The notes: generated by a model not told the origin, from the letters alone. Numbered from the stretch's first letter, positions 44,490 through 54,190 are shown. The stretch: 64,000 bases of DNA from Streptomyces sp. NBC_01283 (GCF_041435335.1 NZ_CP108430.1:4805501-4869500), one strand, 5' to 3'. Program-made: numbers and translations.

Positions 44490-47400
44490 TTACGGCGCTG
44501 CCGCGTCGATCGCCTTCACGATCCGCTTGTCCGAGACGGGGTACGCCGTGCCCAGCGCGTGCGCGAAGTAGCTGACGCGCAGCTCCTCCAGCATCCAGCG
44601 GATGTCCAGGACCTCCCGCGGCACGGGCCGCCCCTGCGGGAGCTGCTCCAGGAGCCAGGCGTACTCGTCCTGCATCTCGTGGACCTTCTCCATGCGCGAG
44701 GTGTCCCGCTGGACGTTCGTCGGCATCTGCTGGAGGCGCCGGTCGGCGGCCGTCATGTAGCGCATCAGGTCCGCGAGGCGGCGGATGCCGGTGGCCGTGA
44801 CGAAGCCGGGGCCGACGAGGGCGTCCAACTGCGCCCGGACGTCGGCGAGGTTGGCCAGGAGGGTCGGGCTCTTCGTCGACTTCAGGCGGCGCTCACAGGC
44901 CTGCCAGGCGGCGAGGACCTGCTGGACCTGGCTCACCGTGCGGACGGTGGTGTCGACGATCTCCGCGCGCACCTTCTCGTACAGCTTGCGGTACGACTCC
45001 TCGTCCCAGGCGGGACCGCCGAAATCGCCGATCAGCTTGTCCGCCGCCGCCATCGCGCAGTCCGCGAAGAGCGCCTGGATGGAGCCGTGCGGATTCGCGG
45101 ACAGGGCGATCTTCTGGGCGTTGGTCAGCTTGTCCGAGGCGAACTTGGCCGGATTCACCGGGATGTTGCGCAGAATCAGGCGGCGCGTTCCCTTCCACAT
45201 CGCCTGCTGCTGCTCGGCCTCGGTGTCGAAGAGGCGTACGGAGACTGTGTTCGCCGCGGAGCCGTCGTCCACGAGCGCCGGGTACGCCTTCACCGGCTGG
45301 CCCGCGCGACGCGTCTCGAAGACGCGGCTGAGGGAGCCGATGGACCAGTCGGTGAGGCCGGAGCGCTCGACCGCCGAGCCGCCCGTCTTCTCCGCGGTCG
45401 CGGCCGCCGCCTGGGAGAGGGCCTTGCGGGCCTTCGGGCGGAGCTGGAGCTTCAGCGCCTCCAGGTCCTTGTCCTCGGCGAGGTTCCTGCGCCGCTCGTC
45501 GATGATCCGGAAGGTGATCTTCAGGTGGTCCGGTACGCGCGTGAGGTCGAAGTCGTCCGGTGAGACGGGGACGCCGACCATCCGCTGGAGCTCGCGCGCG
45601 AGCGTCACGTGCAGCGGCTCCTGGAGGGGCACGGCCCGCTCCAGGAACGCCTTCGCGTAGTTCGGGGCGGGGACGTAGTGCCGGCGGATCGGCTTGGGCA
45701 GGGAGCGGATCAGCTCGATCACGACCTCCTCGCGCAGGCCCGGGATCTGCCAGTCGAAGCCGTCCGCCGTGACCTGGTTCAGGACCTGGAGCGGGATGTG
45801 GACCGTGACGCCGTCCGCGTCCGCGCCCGGCTCGAACTGGTACGTCACCTTGAACTTGAGCGGCCCCTGCCGCCACGAGTCGGGGTAGTCGTCCTTCGAG
45901 ACGTCACCGGCGCGTTCGTTGATCAGCATCGAGCGCTCGAAGTCGAGCAGCTCCGGCTCCTCGCGCTGTTTCTTCTTCCACCAGGAGTCGAAGTGCGCGC
46001 CGGACACGACGTCCTCGGGCACCCGCTGGTCGTAGAAGTCGAAGAGCGTCTCGTCGTCGACGAGGATGTCGCGGCGCCTGGCCCGGTGCTCCAGCTCCTC
46101 CACCTCGGTGAGGAGGCGGCGGTTGGCGGCGAAGAACTTGTGGTGCGTGCGCCAGTCGCCCTCGACGAGCGCGTTGCGGATGAACAGGTCGCGGGAGACC
46201 TCGGGGTCGATGCGGCCGTAGTTCACCTTGCGGTCGGTGACGAGCGGGATGCCGTACAGCGTGACCTTCTCGACCGCCATCACCGCGGCCTGGTCCTTCT
46301 CCCAGTGCGGCTCGCTGTACGTGCGCTTCAGGAGGTGCTGGGCGAGCGGCTCGACCCACTCCGGCTCGATGCGCGCGTTGACCCGGGCCCACAGGCGGGA
46401 GGTCTCGACGAGCTCGGCCGACATGATGAAGCGCGGGGGCTTCTTGAAGAGCGCGGAGCCCGGGAAGACCGCGAACTTGGCGTTGCGCGCGCCCAGGTAC
46501 TCGCCCCGCCCGCCGCGCTGCTTGGGGTCGCTGTCCTTGGACTCCTTCACGTCCTTCATCCCGATGTGGGAGAGGAGGCCGGCCAGGAGCGAGATGTGCA
46601 CCTGCTGTTCGGGGGCGTCGTCCTCGTTGAGATGGATGCCCATCTGCTTGGCGACCGTGCGCAGCTGCGTGTAGATGTCCTGCCACTCGCGGATCCGCAG
46701 GAAGTTCAGGTACTCCGACTTGCACATCCGGCGGAACGAGGACGAGCCGCGCTCCTTCTGCTGCTCGCGGATGTACCGCCACAGGTTGAGGAAGGCCAGG
46801 AAGTCGGAGGTCTCGTCCTTGAAGCGCGCGTGCTGCTGGTCCGCCTGCGTCTGCTTCTCGGCGGGGCGCTCGCGCGGGTCCTGGATGGAGAGCGCGGCGG
46901 CGATCACCATGACCTCGCGTACGCAGCCGTTCTTGTCGGCCTCCAGGACCATGCGGGCCAGGCGCGGGTCGACCGGCAGCTGGGCCAGCTTGCGGCCTTC
47001 CTGGGTGAGGCGCTTCTTCGGGTCCTTCTGCGTGGGGTCGAGCGCGCCGAGCTCCTGGAGGAGCTGTACGCCGTCGCGGATGTTGCGGTGGTCCGGCGGG
47101 TCGATGAAGGGGAACTTCTCGATGTCGCCGAGACCGGCGGCGGTCATCTGCAGGATGACGCTCGCCAGGTTCGTACGGAGGATCTCCGCGTCGGTGAACT
47201 CGTCGCGGGCGACGAAGTCCTCCTCCGAGTACAGGCGGATGCAGATGCCGTCCGACGTACGGCCGCAGCGGCCCTTGCGCTGGTTGGCGCTGGCCTGGCT
47301 GATCGCCTCGATGGGCAGCCGCTGCACCTTCGTGCGGTGGCTGTAGCGGGAGATGCGGGCCGTGCCCGGGTCGATGACGTACTTGATGCCCGGGACGGTC

Positions 47401-48467
47401 AGGGAGGTCTCGGCGACGTTCGTCGCGAGGACGATGCGTCTGCCTGTGTGCTGCTGGAATACACGGTGCTGCTCGGCATGCGAGAGGCGTGCGTAGAGGG
47501 GGAGGACTTCGGTGAACTTGTAGTTCTTCTTGTTCAGCGCGTCCGCCGTGTCGCGGATCTCGCGCTCCCCGGAGAGGAAGACGAGGATGTCGCCCTTGCC
47601 CTCGCCCTGGAGCTCCTCGACGGCGTCGGTGATCGCGGTGATCTGGTCGCGGTCGCTGTCCTCGGAGTCCTCTTCGAGGAGCGGGCGGTAGCGGACCTCG
47701 ACGGGATACGTACGGCCGCTGACCTCGACGATCGGGGCGTCACCGAAGTGCCGGGAGAAGCGCTGCGGATCGATGGTCGCCGAGGTGATGACGACCTTCA
47801 GGTCCGGGCGCCTGGGCAGCAGCTGGGCGAGATAGCCCAGCAGGAAATCGATGTTCAGGGACCGCTCGTGGGCCTCGTCGATGATGATCGTGTCGTACGC
47901 GCGCAGCTCGCGGTCCGTCTGGATCTCGGCCAGCAGGATGCCGTCCGTCATCAGCTTCACGTACGTGTCGGCGCCCACCTGGTCGGTGAAGCGGACCTTC
48001 CAGCCGACGGCCTCGCCGAGCGGGGTGTTCAGCTCGTCGGCCACGCGCTCGGCGACCGTGCGGGCCGCGATACGGCGGGGCTGGGTGTGTCCGATCATGC
48101 CGCGGACGCCACGGCCGAGCTCCATGCAGATCTTGGGGATCTGCGTCGTCTTTCCGGAGCCCGTCTCGCCCGCGACGATCACGACCTGGTGGTCGCGGAT
48201 CGCCTCGGCGATGTCGTCCTTCTTCTGGCTGACCGGGAGCTGTTCGGGATACGTGATCTTGGGCAGACGGCTGCCCCGCTCGGCCATCCGCGCCGCGGCC
48301 TTGTCGACGTCCGCCTCGATTTCGGCGAGGACGGCGGCTCGGGCCTCGGGCTTGCGGATCCGGCGCGCACCCTCCAGCCGGCGTCCGATCCGGTGCTCGT
48401 CGCGCAGCGACAGCTCGGAAAGACGCGGGGCGAGGGTGTCGAGGGTGAGGGCAGGCTGCGTAGACAT
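44490..48467 (-). CDS. hrpA: ATP-dependent RNA helicase HrpA
   Basis: 1325 residues. DEAH-box helicase with Walker A IVAGETGSGKTTQIPK, DEAH box IIIDEAHERSLN, motif III ITSATIDPQRFS, motif VI QRKGRCGRTSDG, then the HA2/OB-fold region and the long HrpA-specific C-terminal domain (SLSRVFETRRAGQPVKAYPA and WKGTRRLILRNIPVN). It processes or remodels RNA, including fimbrial mRNA in E. coli and rescue of stalled ribosomes in recent reports. Length and architecture are normal. It is monocistronic and ends 95 bp from tRNA-Asp. Confidence 0.97.
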   Translation of the reverse strand: MSTQPALTLDTLAPRLSELSLRDEHRIGRRLEGARRIRKPEARAAVLAEIEADVDKAAARMAERGSRLPKITYPEQLPVSQKKDDIAEAIRDHQVVIVAGETGSGKTTQIPKICMELGRGVRGMIGHTQPRRIAARTVAERVADELNTPLGEAVGWKVRFTDQVGADTYVKLMTDGILLAEIQTDRELRAYDTIIIDEAHERSLNIDFLLGYLAQLLPRRPDLKVVITSATIDPQRFSRHFGDAPIVEVSGRTYPVEVRYRPLLEEDSEDSDRDQITAITDAVEELQGEGKGDILVFLSGEREIRDTADALNKKNYKFTEVLPLYARLSHAEQHRVFQQHTGRRIVLATNVAETSLTVPGIKYVIDPGTARISRYSHRTKVQRLPIEAISQASANQRKGRCGRTSDGICIRLYSEEDFVARDEFTDAEILRTNLASVILQMTAAGLGDIEKFPFIDPPDHRNIRDGVQLLQELGALDPTQKDPKKRLTQEGRKLAQLPVDPRLARMVLEADKNGCVREVMVIAAALSIQDPRERPAEKQTQADQQHARFKDETSDFLAFLNLWRYIREQQKERGSSSFRRMCKSEYLNFLRIREWQDIYTQLRTVAKQMGIHLNEDDAPEQQVHISLLAGLLSHIGMKDVKESKDSDPKQRGGRGEYLGARNAKFAVFPGSALFKKPPRFIMSAELVETSRLWARVNARIEPEWVEPLAQHLLKRTYSEPHWEKDQAAVMAVEKVTLYGIPLVTDRKVNYGRIDPEVSRDLFIRNALVEGDWRTHHKFFAANRRLLTEVEELEHRARRRDILVDDETLFDFYDQRVPEDVVSGAHFDSWWKKKQREEPELLDFERSMLINERAGDVSKDDYPDSWRQGPLKFKVTYQFEPGADADGVTVHIPLQVLNQVTADGFDWQIPGLREEVVIELIRSLPKPIRRHYVPAPNYAKAFLERAVPLQEPLHVTLARELQRMVGVPVSPDDFDLTRVPDHLKITFRIIDERRRNLAEDKDLEALKLQLRPKARKALSQAAAATAEKTGGSAVERSGLTDWSIGSLSRVFETRRAGQPVKAYPALVDDGSAANTVSVRLFDTEAEQQQAMWKGTRRLILRNIPVNPAKFASDKLTNAQKIALSANPHGSIQALFADCAMAAADKLIGDFGGPAWDEESYRKLYEKVRAEIVDTTVRTVSQVQQVLAAWQACERRLKSTKSPTLLANLADVRAQLDALVGPGFVTATGIRRLADLMRYMTAADRRLQQMPTNVQRDTSRMEKVHEMQDEYAWLLEQLPQGRPVPREVLDIRWMLEELRVSYFAHALGTAYPVSDKRIVKAIDAAAP

Positions 48468-48550
48468 ACGGCGTCCAGGATCTCACCCGCCGCTCGGAGG
48501 TGGCGAACCGATTTATCCGGCGGGGCGCCCGGGCACGTACGATTCCGGGC

Positions 48551-48952
48551 ATGTTGTCCCGTGCGCGTGCGTCGTGGTGCCCCTTGCTGGGGGTACTGCT
48601 CGTGGTGCTCGGGGCGTTCTGCGCGCCTGCGATGGCCGTGGAGCGGGAGCCTGTGGCGAAGCCTGCGGTGTCGGTACCGGTGCCAGTGTCGGTTTCCGTG
48701 CAGGCAGAGGAGGCCGAGGAGGCCGCCGGGGTGCCCGGCTGCGGCAAGGGCGGGCAGCAGGACGCCGGTCAGGCTCCGGCCGCGCCGCCGCGCTCCACTT
48801 CCGCGTACGAGCTGCTGCCCGCCCTGCATCAGGCGCATGCCGCGTCCGGTGCGTGGGGCGTCGGCCAGACCGTGCCGGCCCTGACGCCGGAGCGCGGGCC
48901 GCCGCCGCTCACACCGCCCTCTCCGGTCGATCTCTCGGTCCTGCGCGTGTAG
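48551..48952 (+). CDS. small secreted or membrane-anchored hypothetical protein
   Basis: 133 residues from ATG 48551. A signal or anchor helix (CPLLGVLLVVLGAFCAPAMA) precedes a Val/Pro/Glu-rich region, a single VPGCGKG, and SAYELLPALHQAHAASGAWG. No family recognised. It is divergent from hrpA and precedes the DsbA-like gene by 56 bp. Confidence 0.6.
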   Translation: MLSRARASWCPLLGVLLVVLGAFCAPAMAVEREPVAKPAVSVPVPVSVSVQAEEAEEAAGVPGCGKGGQQDAGQAPAAPPRSTSAYELLPALHQAHAASGAWGVGQTVPALTPERGPPPLTPPSPVDLSVLRV

Positions 48953-49008
48953 GAGGCCCCTTTCTCCGGGGCCCCACAACGACGTACAGGAACAGAGAGA
49001 ACTCCCTG

Positions 49009-49779
49009 ATGCCCAAGAACAACAACAAAAAGAAGAACATCGCCATCGGGGCCGGAGTGGCCGCCGCCGCGCTGCTGCTCGGCGCCGCCTCGTACTCCGC
49101 CACCAAGCCCGACGAGCCCTCCTCCGTCACCGCGAAGGAGGGGTCCTCCGACTCCCCCGCCGATGTATCCGCCGACCCGCAGGCCGGGGTCTACCCGGAG
49201 CTGGCCAAGCTCGCCCGGCGCGACGCCAAGGACCCCCTTGCCCAGGGGCGCAAGGACGCGCCGGTCGTGCTCATCGAGTACGCCGACTTCAAGTGCGGCT
49301 ACTGCGGCAAGTTCGCCCGCGACACCGAGCCCGGCCTCGTGAAGAAGTACGTGGACGAAGGCACCCTGCGCATCGAGTGGCGCAACTTCCCGATCTTCGG
49401 CGCGGACTCCGAGTCGGCCGCGCGCGGGGCGTGGGCGGCCGGGCAGCAGGGGAAGTTCTGGCAGTTCCATGAGGCCGCGTACGCCGACGGCTCCAAGGAG
49501 AAGGGATTCGGGGGCGACCGCCTGAAGGAGCTCGCCAAGCAGGCCGGGGTCAAGGACATCGGCCGCTTCTCGGACGACGCGGGCAGCGCCGCGGCCAAGG
49601 CGGCGGTGAAGAAGGATCAGGAGGAGGCGTACGGCCTGGGGGCCACGTCGACCCCGTCCTTCCTGGTCAACGGGCGGCCCATCTCCGGGGCGCAGCCGGA
49701 CGAGGTCTTCGACCAGGCGATCGAGCAGGCCGCTGCGGCCGAGGGCAAGGGAGCCTCGGGCAAGGGCGGGGACAAGTGA
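49009..49779 (+). CDS. DsbA-family thiol-disulfide oxidoreductase
   Basis: 256 residues from ATG 49009. A membrane anchor (IAIGAGVAAAALLLGAA) is followed by a thioredoxin fold with active site ADFKCGYCGKFA (Cys96, Cys99) and cis-Pro loop TSTPSFLVNG. It forms or isomerises disulfides in exported proteins. Its stop overlaps the CcdA-like gene by four bases, so the membrane electron carrier and the oxidoreductase are made together. The ribosome-binding site is weak. Confidence 0.93.
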   Translation: MPKNNNKKKNIAIGAGVAAAALLLGAASYSATKPDEPSSVTAKEGSSDSPADVSADPQAGVYPELAKLARRDAKDPLAQGRKDAPVVLIEYADFKCGYCGKFARDTEPGLVKKYVDEGTLRIEWRNFPIFGADSESAARGAWAAGQQGKFWQFHEAAYADGSKEKGFGGDRLKELAKQAGVKDIGRFSDDAGSAAAKAAVKKDQEEAYGLGATSTPSFLVNGRPISGAQPDEVFDQAIEQAAAAEGKGASGKGGDK

Positions 49780-50624
49780 CCGCTGATGTCGGGTACTTCG
49801 CGGCGTTCCTCGGCGGTCTCCTCGCCTTGATCAGCCCGTGCAGCGCGCTGCTCCTGCCCGCCTTCTTCGCGTACTCGATCGACTCGACCTCGCGGCTGCT
49901 CGCCCGGACCGGCATCTTCTACGCCGGTCTCGCGACGACGCTGGTGCCGCTGGGCGCGGCGGGCTCGGTCGCCGGGCGGTTCTTCTTCGGCCACCGGGAC
50001 CAGTTGGTGCTCTTCGCGGGGTGGCTGATCATCGCTCTGGGCGTGCTCCAGGTGGTGGGCATGGGCTTCGCCTCGCGGAAAATGGCCGAGCTCTCGGGCC
50101 GCATCCGGCCGACGACGGCGGTCTCCGTGTACGCGCTCGGTGCGGTGTACGGACTCGCCGGTTTCTGCGCGGGGCCGATCCTCGGGAGTGTGCTGACCGT
50201 GGCGGCGGTGAGCGGAAGCCCCGTCTACGGAGGGCTGCTGCTCGCGGTCTACGCCCTGGGGATGGCGGTGCCGCTGTTCGTGCTCGCGCTGCTCTGGGAG
50301 CGGTTCGATCTGGGGCGGCGGCGGTGGCTGCGGGGGCGTTCCTTCCGGATCGGCCGCTTCGAACTGCACACGACCTCGCTCCTGTCGGGCCTCTTCTTCG
50401 TGGCCCTGGGCGCGCTCTTCCTCGCGTACGACGGGACCACCGCGCTGCCGGGGCTGCTCGACGTGGACGACTCGTTCGCCGTGGAGCAGTGGGCCGGGGA
50501 CGTGGGCCGTGCGGTGCCGGACTCCGTGCTGCTCATCGTCGTCGTGGCGCTGGTGGGGGCGGGGTTCGCGGTACGGGGGTGGCGGAAGCGGGGGCGGGCT
50601 CGGGGGCCGGTCGAGGCTGAGTGA
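49776..50624 (+). CDS. CcdA/DsbD-type membrane thiol electron transporter
   Basis: 282 residues, GTG 49776 inside the preceding stop. Six or seven membrane helices; the paired redox cysteines are in ALISPCSALLLPAF (Cys22) and GLAGFCAGPILGS (Cys131). It passes reducing equivalents from cytoplasmic thioredoxin to extracytoplasmic thiol proteins. Overlap with the DsbA-like gene points to a dedicated pair. Confidence 0.9.
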   Translation: MTADVGYFAAFLGGLLALISPCSALLLPAFFAYSIDSTSRLLARTGIFYAGLATTLVPLGAAGSVAGRFFFGHRDQLVLFAGWLIIALGVLQVVGMGFASRKMAELSGRIRPTTAVSVYALGAVYGLAGFCAGPILGSVLTVAAVSGSPVYGGLLLAVYALGMAVPLFVLALLWERFDLGRRRWLRGRSFRIGRFELHTTSLLSGLFFVALGALFLAYDGTTALPGLLDVDDSFAVEQWAGDVGRAVPDSVLLIVVVALVGAGFAVRGWRKRGRARGPVEAE

Positions 50625-50702
50625 GGGCGGGGTGCGGGCAGGGTGGGGGCCGGGTGGGGGCCGAGTGAGGTAAGTCCGCTTTGGGTGGTTTAGCGTATTC
50701 GT

Positions 50703-51797
50703 ATGTCTGAACACCCTGAGCATGATCATTCTCCGCACGGCGCCCATGGGAGGACTCCTACGCGGGCCGAGCGGTGGTCGGCGTTCAAGGAGTCGCCGTT
50801 CCTGCCCGCGATCGTGCTGGTGTTCATCCTGGCCGCCGCCGCGGGGCTCTTCGCGGGGTCATACACGTACTCCATGGCGAACCCGACCCCGCACCGCATC
50901 CCCACGGCGGTGGTCGGCGCCCAGGAGGCCACCCGGGGCAAGGCGTTCCTCGACGGCATGGAGAAGGCGCTGAACGCGTCCCTGGAGGTCCACCGGTACG
51001 ACGACGTCGCCGCCGCGCGGGACGCGGTCGAGGAACAGAAGGTCTTCGCGATCCTGGCGGCGGCTCCGGGGGGCGGCGACAAGGTGACGTTCGACGTCTC
51101 GGGTGCGTCCGGGGCGTCGGTCGCCCAGGTACTCGCGGAGACGGCGCCGAAGGTGGGGGAGAAGGTGGGGGTGCCGGTCACCGTGAAGGACATCAAGCCC
51201 CTCCAGGAGGGCGACCCGCGAGGCCTGGCGATCTTCTACATCTCGCTGGCCGCAGTGATCATCGGCTTCGTCGGGGCGATCCAGCTGAGCGTGCACGCGC
51301 GGGGTCTCAACCCGGCCGAGCGGATCGCGTTCACGATTCTCTACGCGCTGCTCGGCGGTTTCGTGATCGCGGCGGTGGTGGACTGGTGGCTCGGGGCGGT
51401 GGATCTGCCGTTCGTCGAGTCGTGGCTGATCCTGGCGCTGACGATGTTCGCGTCGGGGATGGTCTTCACGATGTTCAACACGATGTTCGGGCGCTGGGCG
51501 ATGCTGCCGACGTGGGGCCTGATGGTGCTGCTCGGCAACCCGTCCTCGGGCGGAGCGGTCTCCTGGCCGCTGCTCCCCTCGGCACTGGGCCACATCGGAC
51601 GGTGGCTGCCGCCGGGAGCTTCGGTGAACGCGCAGCACACCGCGGTGTACTTCGGCGCCCATCAGCACGCGTTCCCGTTCCTGGTGCTCGCGGGGTGGGC
51701 GGTACTGGCCTCAACGGTGTTCTGGCTCTGGCGCCACCGGCACCCGGGGGGCCGGGAGAAGGCACCGGCCCATGCGGGGGTTCCGGCTGCGGGGTAG
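50703..51797 (+). CDS. membrane protein of the DUF3533/YhgE-like ABC-2 type
   Basis: 364 residues. A His-rich N-terminus (SEHPEHDHSPHGAHG) precedes one membrane helix, a large extracytoplasmic domain (about 60-180) beginning NPTPHRIPTAVVG, and five more helices including LIEF-like FNTMFGRWAMLPTWGLMVLL. This topology is that of YhgE/Pip and DUF3533 proteins linked to ABC-2 exporters and phage infection protein. No ATPase is adjacent. Function unknown. Confidence 0.75.
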   Translation: MSEHPEHDHSPHGAHGRTPTRAERWSAFKESPFLPAIVLVFILAAAAGLFAGSYTYSMANPTPHRIPTAVVGAQEATRGKAFLDGMEKALNASLEVHRYDDVAAARDAVEEQKVFAILAAAPGGGDKVTFDVSGASGASVAQVLAETAPKVGEKVGVPVTVKDIKPLQEGDPRGLAIFYISLAAVIIGFVGAIQLSVHARGLNPAERIAFTILYALLGGFVIAAVVDWWLGAVDLPFVESWLILALTMFASGMVFTMFNTMFGRWAMLPTWGLMVLLGNPSSGGAVSWPLLPSALGHIGRWLPPGASVNAQHTAVYFGAHQHAFPFLVLAGWAVLASTVFWLWRHRHPGGREKAPAHAGVPAAG

Positions 51798-51828
51798 CGG
51801 TACGGGGTGGCTCCGCCTCGGGGAACGG

Positions 51829-51859
51829 CGAAGGCCCCGTCCAGTGGACGGGGCCTTCG
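51829..51859. terminator. terminator between the DUF3533 gene and tRNA-Phe
   Basis: Perfect 14-bp stem CGAAGGCCCCGTCC / GGACGGGGCCTTCG with loop AGT. It can serve both convergent transcripts. Confidence 0.85.
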
Positions 51860-51865
51860 AAGAGG

Positions 51866-51939
51866 TGGCTGGGGCCGGGATCGAACCGGCGACCTATCGC
51901 TTTTCAGGCGATCGCTCGTACCAACTGAGCTACCCAGCC
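51866..51939 (-). tRNA. tRNA-Phe (GAA)
   Basis: 74 nt, no encoded CCA. Acceptor GGCTGGG/CCCAGCC, anticodon loop CTGAAAA (GAA), T-loop TTCGATC. Third gene of a Glu-Asp-Phe cluster on the minus strand. Confidence 0.96.
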
Positions 51940-51963
51940 ACGCGATCCGCGTGGAATCGCAAG

Positions 51964-52038
51964 CGGTCCTGACGGGATTTGAACCCGCGGCCTCCACCTT
52001 GACAGGGTGGCGAGCACTCCAAACTGCTCCACAGGACC
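51964..52038 (-). tRNA. tRNA-Asp (GTC), copy 2
   Basis: 75 nt identical to copy 1 at 44320. No encoded CCA. Placed between tRNA-Glu and tRNA-Phe. Confidence 0.96.
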
Positions 52039-52043
52039 AAGCT

Positions 52044-52068
52044 TTGTGCGAGCACTAGTCTCGCACAA
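52044..52068 (-). terminator. hairpin between tRNA-Glu and tRNA-Asp
   Basis: 9-bp inverted repeat TTGTGCGAG / CTCGCACAA with a 7-nt loop. It could end the tRNA-Glu transcript or be a processing signal in a polycistronic tRNA precursor; no T-run follows on the minus strand. Confidence 0.5.
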
Positions 52069-52077
52069 GGTGTTGCG

Positions 52078-52150
52078 TGCCCCCAACGGGATTCGAACCC
52101 GTGCTACCGCCTTGAAAGGGCGGCGTCCTGGGCCACTAGACGATGAGGGC
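52078..52150 (-). tRNA. tRNA-Glu (TTC)
   Basis: 73 nt, no encoded CCA. Acceptor GCCCTCA/TGGGGGC (one G-U), anticodon loop CTTTCAA (UUC), T-loop TTCGAAT. First gene of the minus-strand tRNA cluster. Confidence 0.96.
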
Positions 52151-52229
52151 TAAGGGCCCACCTGGGCGCTGTGCAGCGCGTCGGGGACGTGAGAAGCATA
52201 TGGGATGCGGGGAGCTATCGCCAAAACGG

Positions 52230-53780
52230 TTATCGGGGGGTCGGGGAACCGCTGCCCGGGGAGCGGCCCGGAGGGGGCGGCGAAGGGGTCGCCCCGGGCT
52301 GGTTCTCCTTGGGGAGATGGCGGCTGACCTCCGCCTTCGTGAGGCCGAGGCCGCCCAGTTTGATCTCGTCCCAGGCCTGGAGGCGCCGGCTGTCCCGGTC
52401 CAGGTAGAGGACCGACGCCTCGACGGGGTCGGGGTACTTGCCCTCCACCGCCCGCAGCCCGCTCCCGCCGGTGGAGCCCTCGATGCGCAGCCGCGTCCCG
52501 CGCTCCATGACCTCCATCTCCTGGTGATGGACGTGGCCGGCGAGGACGAGCGGCACCTCGCCGTCCGTCTCGCGCGCGGCGTCGGGGTTGTGCGCGACGG
52601 CGATGTCCACGGGAGTGCCCGCGGTCTGCTGGTCGCGCAGGGCGGAGGCGAGCCGGATGCCCGCCATCTCCTCGACGGGCTTGCCCTCCGCGGCGACCGA
52701 GCGGTCCGGGGTGTACTGCGGGTCGCCCGTCCCCGCGAACCGCAGACCCGCGACCGACACCGCCTTGCCCTCGTCCAGGACGCGGACGTTCTTCATGCGC
52801 TGGAGGTAGCGTTGGGTGGTGTGGGAGTCGTGGTTGCCCCTGACCCACACGTACGGGGCACCCAGGTCCTCGATCGGGTCCAGGAAGGCGTTCTCGGCGG
52901 CGCTTCCGTGGTCCATGGTGTCGCCGGAATCGACGATGACGTTGATGTCGTACTGCTCGACCAGTGAGGCGATGATCTTCCAGCTCGCCGGGTTGAGGTG
53001 GATGTCCGAGACGTGCAGGACCCGGATCGTGGACGGGTCCGGCTGGTACGCGGGGAGCGTCGACGTCACGTCGTACAGCTTCGTCACGTTCGTGACAAGA
53101 CGTGCCAACTCCTGCTGGTAGACGTCGAATTCGCTGACGATGTTGCGGGCGTTGCCGACCACCGACGGCGCGCTGCTGAGGAGGCCGGAGAACTTGGGTT
53201 CCAGGACCGACTTCGGGTTCCACGTCGCGTACGCGACCGCGCCCGACGCGGCGAGCAGGGCCAGGGCGAGGCCGCCCGCCGCCAGGGCCCGGCGCGGGCG
53301 CCGGTAGACCGCGAGACCCAGTGCGGTGGCGCCCGCGACGACGGCCGCGCAGGAGCGTACGGCCAGGTCGAGCGTGCCGTGCCCGACGTCCTGCGCCACC
53401 TCGTCCTGGAGGCCCGCGATCCGCTCGGGATGGTCGACGAGGGCCTGGGAGCGGACCGGGTCCAGGCGGTTCACGTCCACGTCCAGGCGGATGGGCGCGA
53501 CGTGCGAGCGCAGTTCGAGGGCGCCCAACGGGGAGACGTCGATCTTCGTGCCGCCGCTGAGCGAGGGGCGCAGCGTCATCCGGGTGTCCATCGGGCCCAC
53601 CGGCGCGTGCACGCTGCCGACGATCAGCAGGCCGAGCCAGGCGCCGAAGAGGACGACCGCGACCATGCCCAGGGCACGGCCGTAGGGATGCGGAGGGCTG
53701 ATGAGTTCGCCGACCGGACGAGGGTGGCGGGATCGGTAGTGGCGTACGAGGGCGGCTAGCGCACGGAAGTCGCGGGCCAT
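52230..53780 (-). CDS. membrane-anchored metallophosphoesterase
   Basis: 516 residues. One membrane helix near residue 40 (MVAVVLFGAWLGLLIVGSV), an extracytoplasmic region, another helix pair around 145-200, then a calcineurin-like phosphoesterase domain: HVSDIHLNP, VDSGDTMDHG, VRGNHDSH, AGHVHHQEM, giving all dimetal ligands. The C-terminus is Pro/Ser/Gly-rich. Substrate unknown; members include phosphodiesterases acting on lipids or nucleotides. Confidence 0.9.
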   Translation of the reverse strand: MARDFRALAALVRHYRSRHPRPVGELISPPHPYGRALGMVAVVLFGAWLGLLIVGSVHAPVGPMDTRMTLRPSLSGGTKIDVSPLGALELRSHVAPIRLDVDVNRLDPVRSQALVDHPERIAGLQDEVAQDVGHGTLDLAVRSCAAVVAGATALGLAVYRRPRRALAAGGLALALLAASGAVAYATWNPKSVLEPKFSGLLSSAPSVVGNARNIVSEFDVYQQELARLVTNVTKLYDVTSTLPAYQPDPSTIRVLHVSDIHLNPASWKIIASLVEQYDINVIVDSGDTMDHGSAAENAFLDPIEDLGAPYVWVRGNHDSHTTQRYLQRMKNVRVLDEGKAVSVAGLRFAGTGDPQYTPDRSVAAEGKPVEEMAGIRLASALRDQQTAGTPVDIAVAHNPDAARETDGEVPLVLAGHVHHQEMEVMERGTRLRIEGSTGGSGLRAVEGKYPDPVEASVLYLDRDSRRLQAWDEIKLGGLGLTKAEVSRHLPKENQPGATPSPPPPGRSPGSGSPTPR

Positions 53781-53839
53781 TGGGCCCGTATGCCCATGGG
53801 GACGGGCGGCTATGCGGGGCGGTGGCCGACAATGGGGGT

Positions 53840-54190
53840 GTGCTGGAGATGACGCGGGAAGAGTTCGAGGAACTGGTCGCCGAGGCGCTTGACCGGATTC
53901 CTCCCGAGTTGACGCGGTTGATGGACAACGTGGCGGTGTTCGTGGAGGACGAACCGCCCGCCGAGGATCCCGAGCTCCTTGGGCTCTACGAGGGGACGCC
54001 GCTGACCGACCGGGGCGAGTGGTACGCGGGAGTGCTGCCCGACCGGATCACCATCTACCGCGGGCCGACCCTGCGCATGTGCGCGTCGCGGGAGGAAGTG
54101 GTCGCGGAGACCGAGATCACCGTGGTGCACGAGGTCGCACATCACTTCGGGATCGACGACGAGCGCCTGCACGCCCTGGGGTACGGCTGA
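53840..54190 (+). CDS. metallopeptidase family protein (minimal zincin)
   Basis: 116 residues from GTG 53840 (GGGGG box upstream; ATG 53849 also possible). It matches the short zincin family with motif ITVVHEVAHHFGIDD (His97, Glu98, His101). MTREEFEELVAEALDRIPPE and YRGPTLRMCAS are typical. The substrate of this widespread actinobacterial family is unknown. Confidence 0.85.
   Translation: MLEMTREEFEELVAEALDRIPPELTRLMDNVAVFVEDEPPAEDPELLGLYEGTPLTDRGEWYAGVLPDRITIYRGPTLRMCASREEVVAETEITVVHEVAHHFGIDDERLHALGYG

Noticed and set aside
45609..48884. 1091-residue open frame antisense to hrpA
   Set aside because: GC-bias shadow. The opposite strand encodes a complete HrpA with all helicase motifs, and this frame has no recognisable domain.
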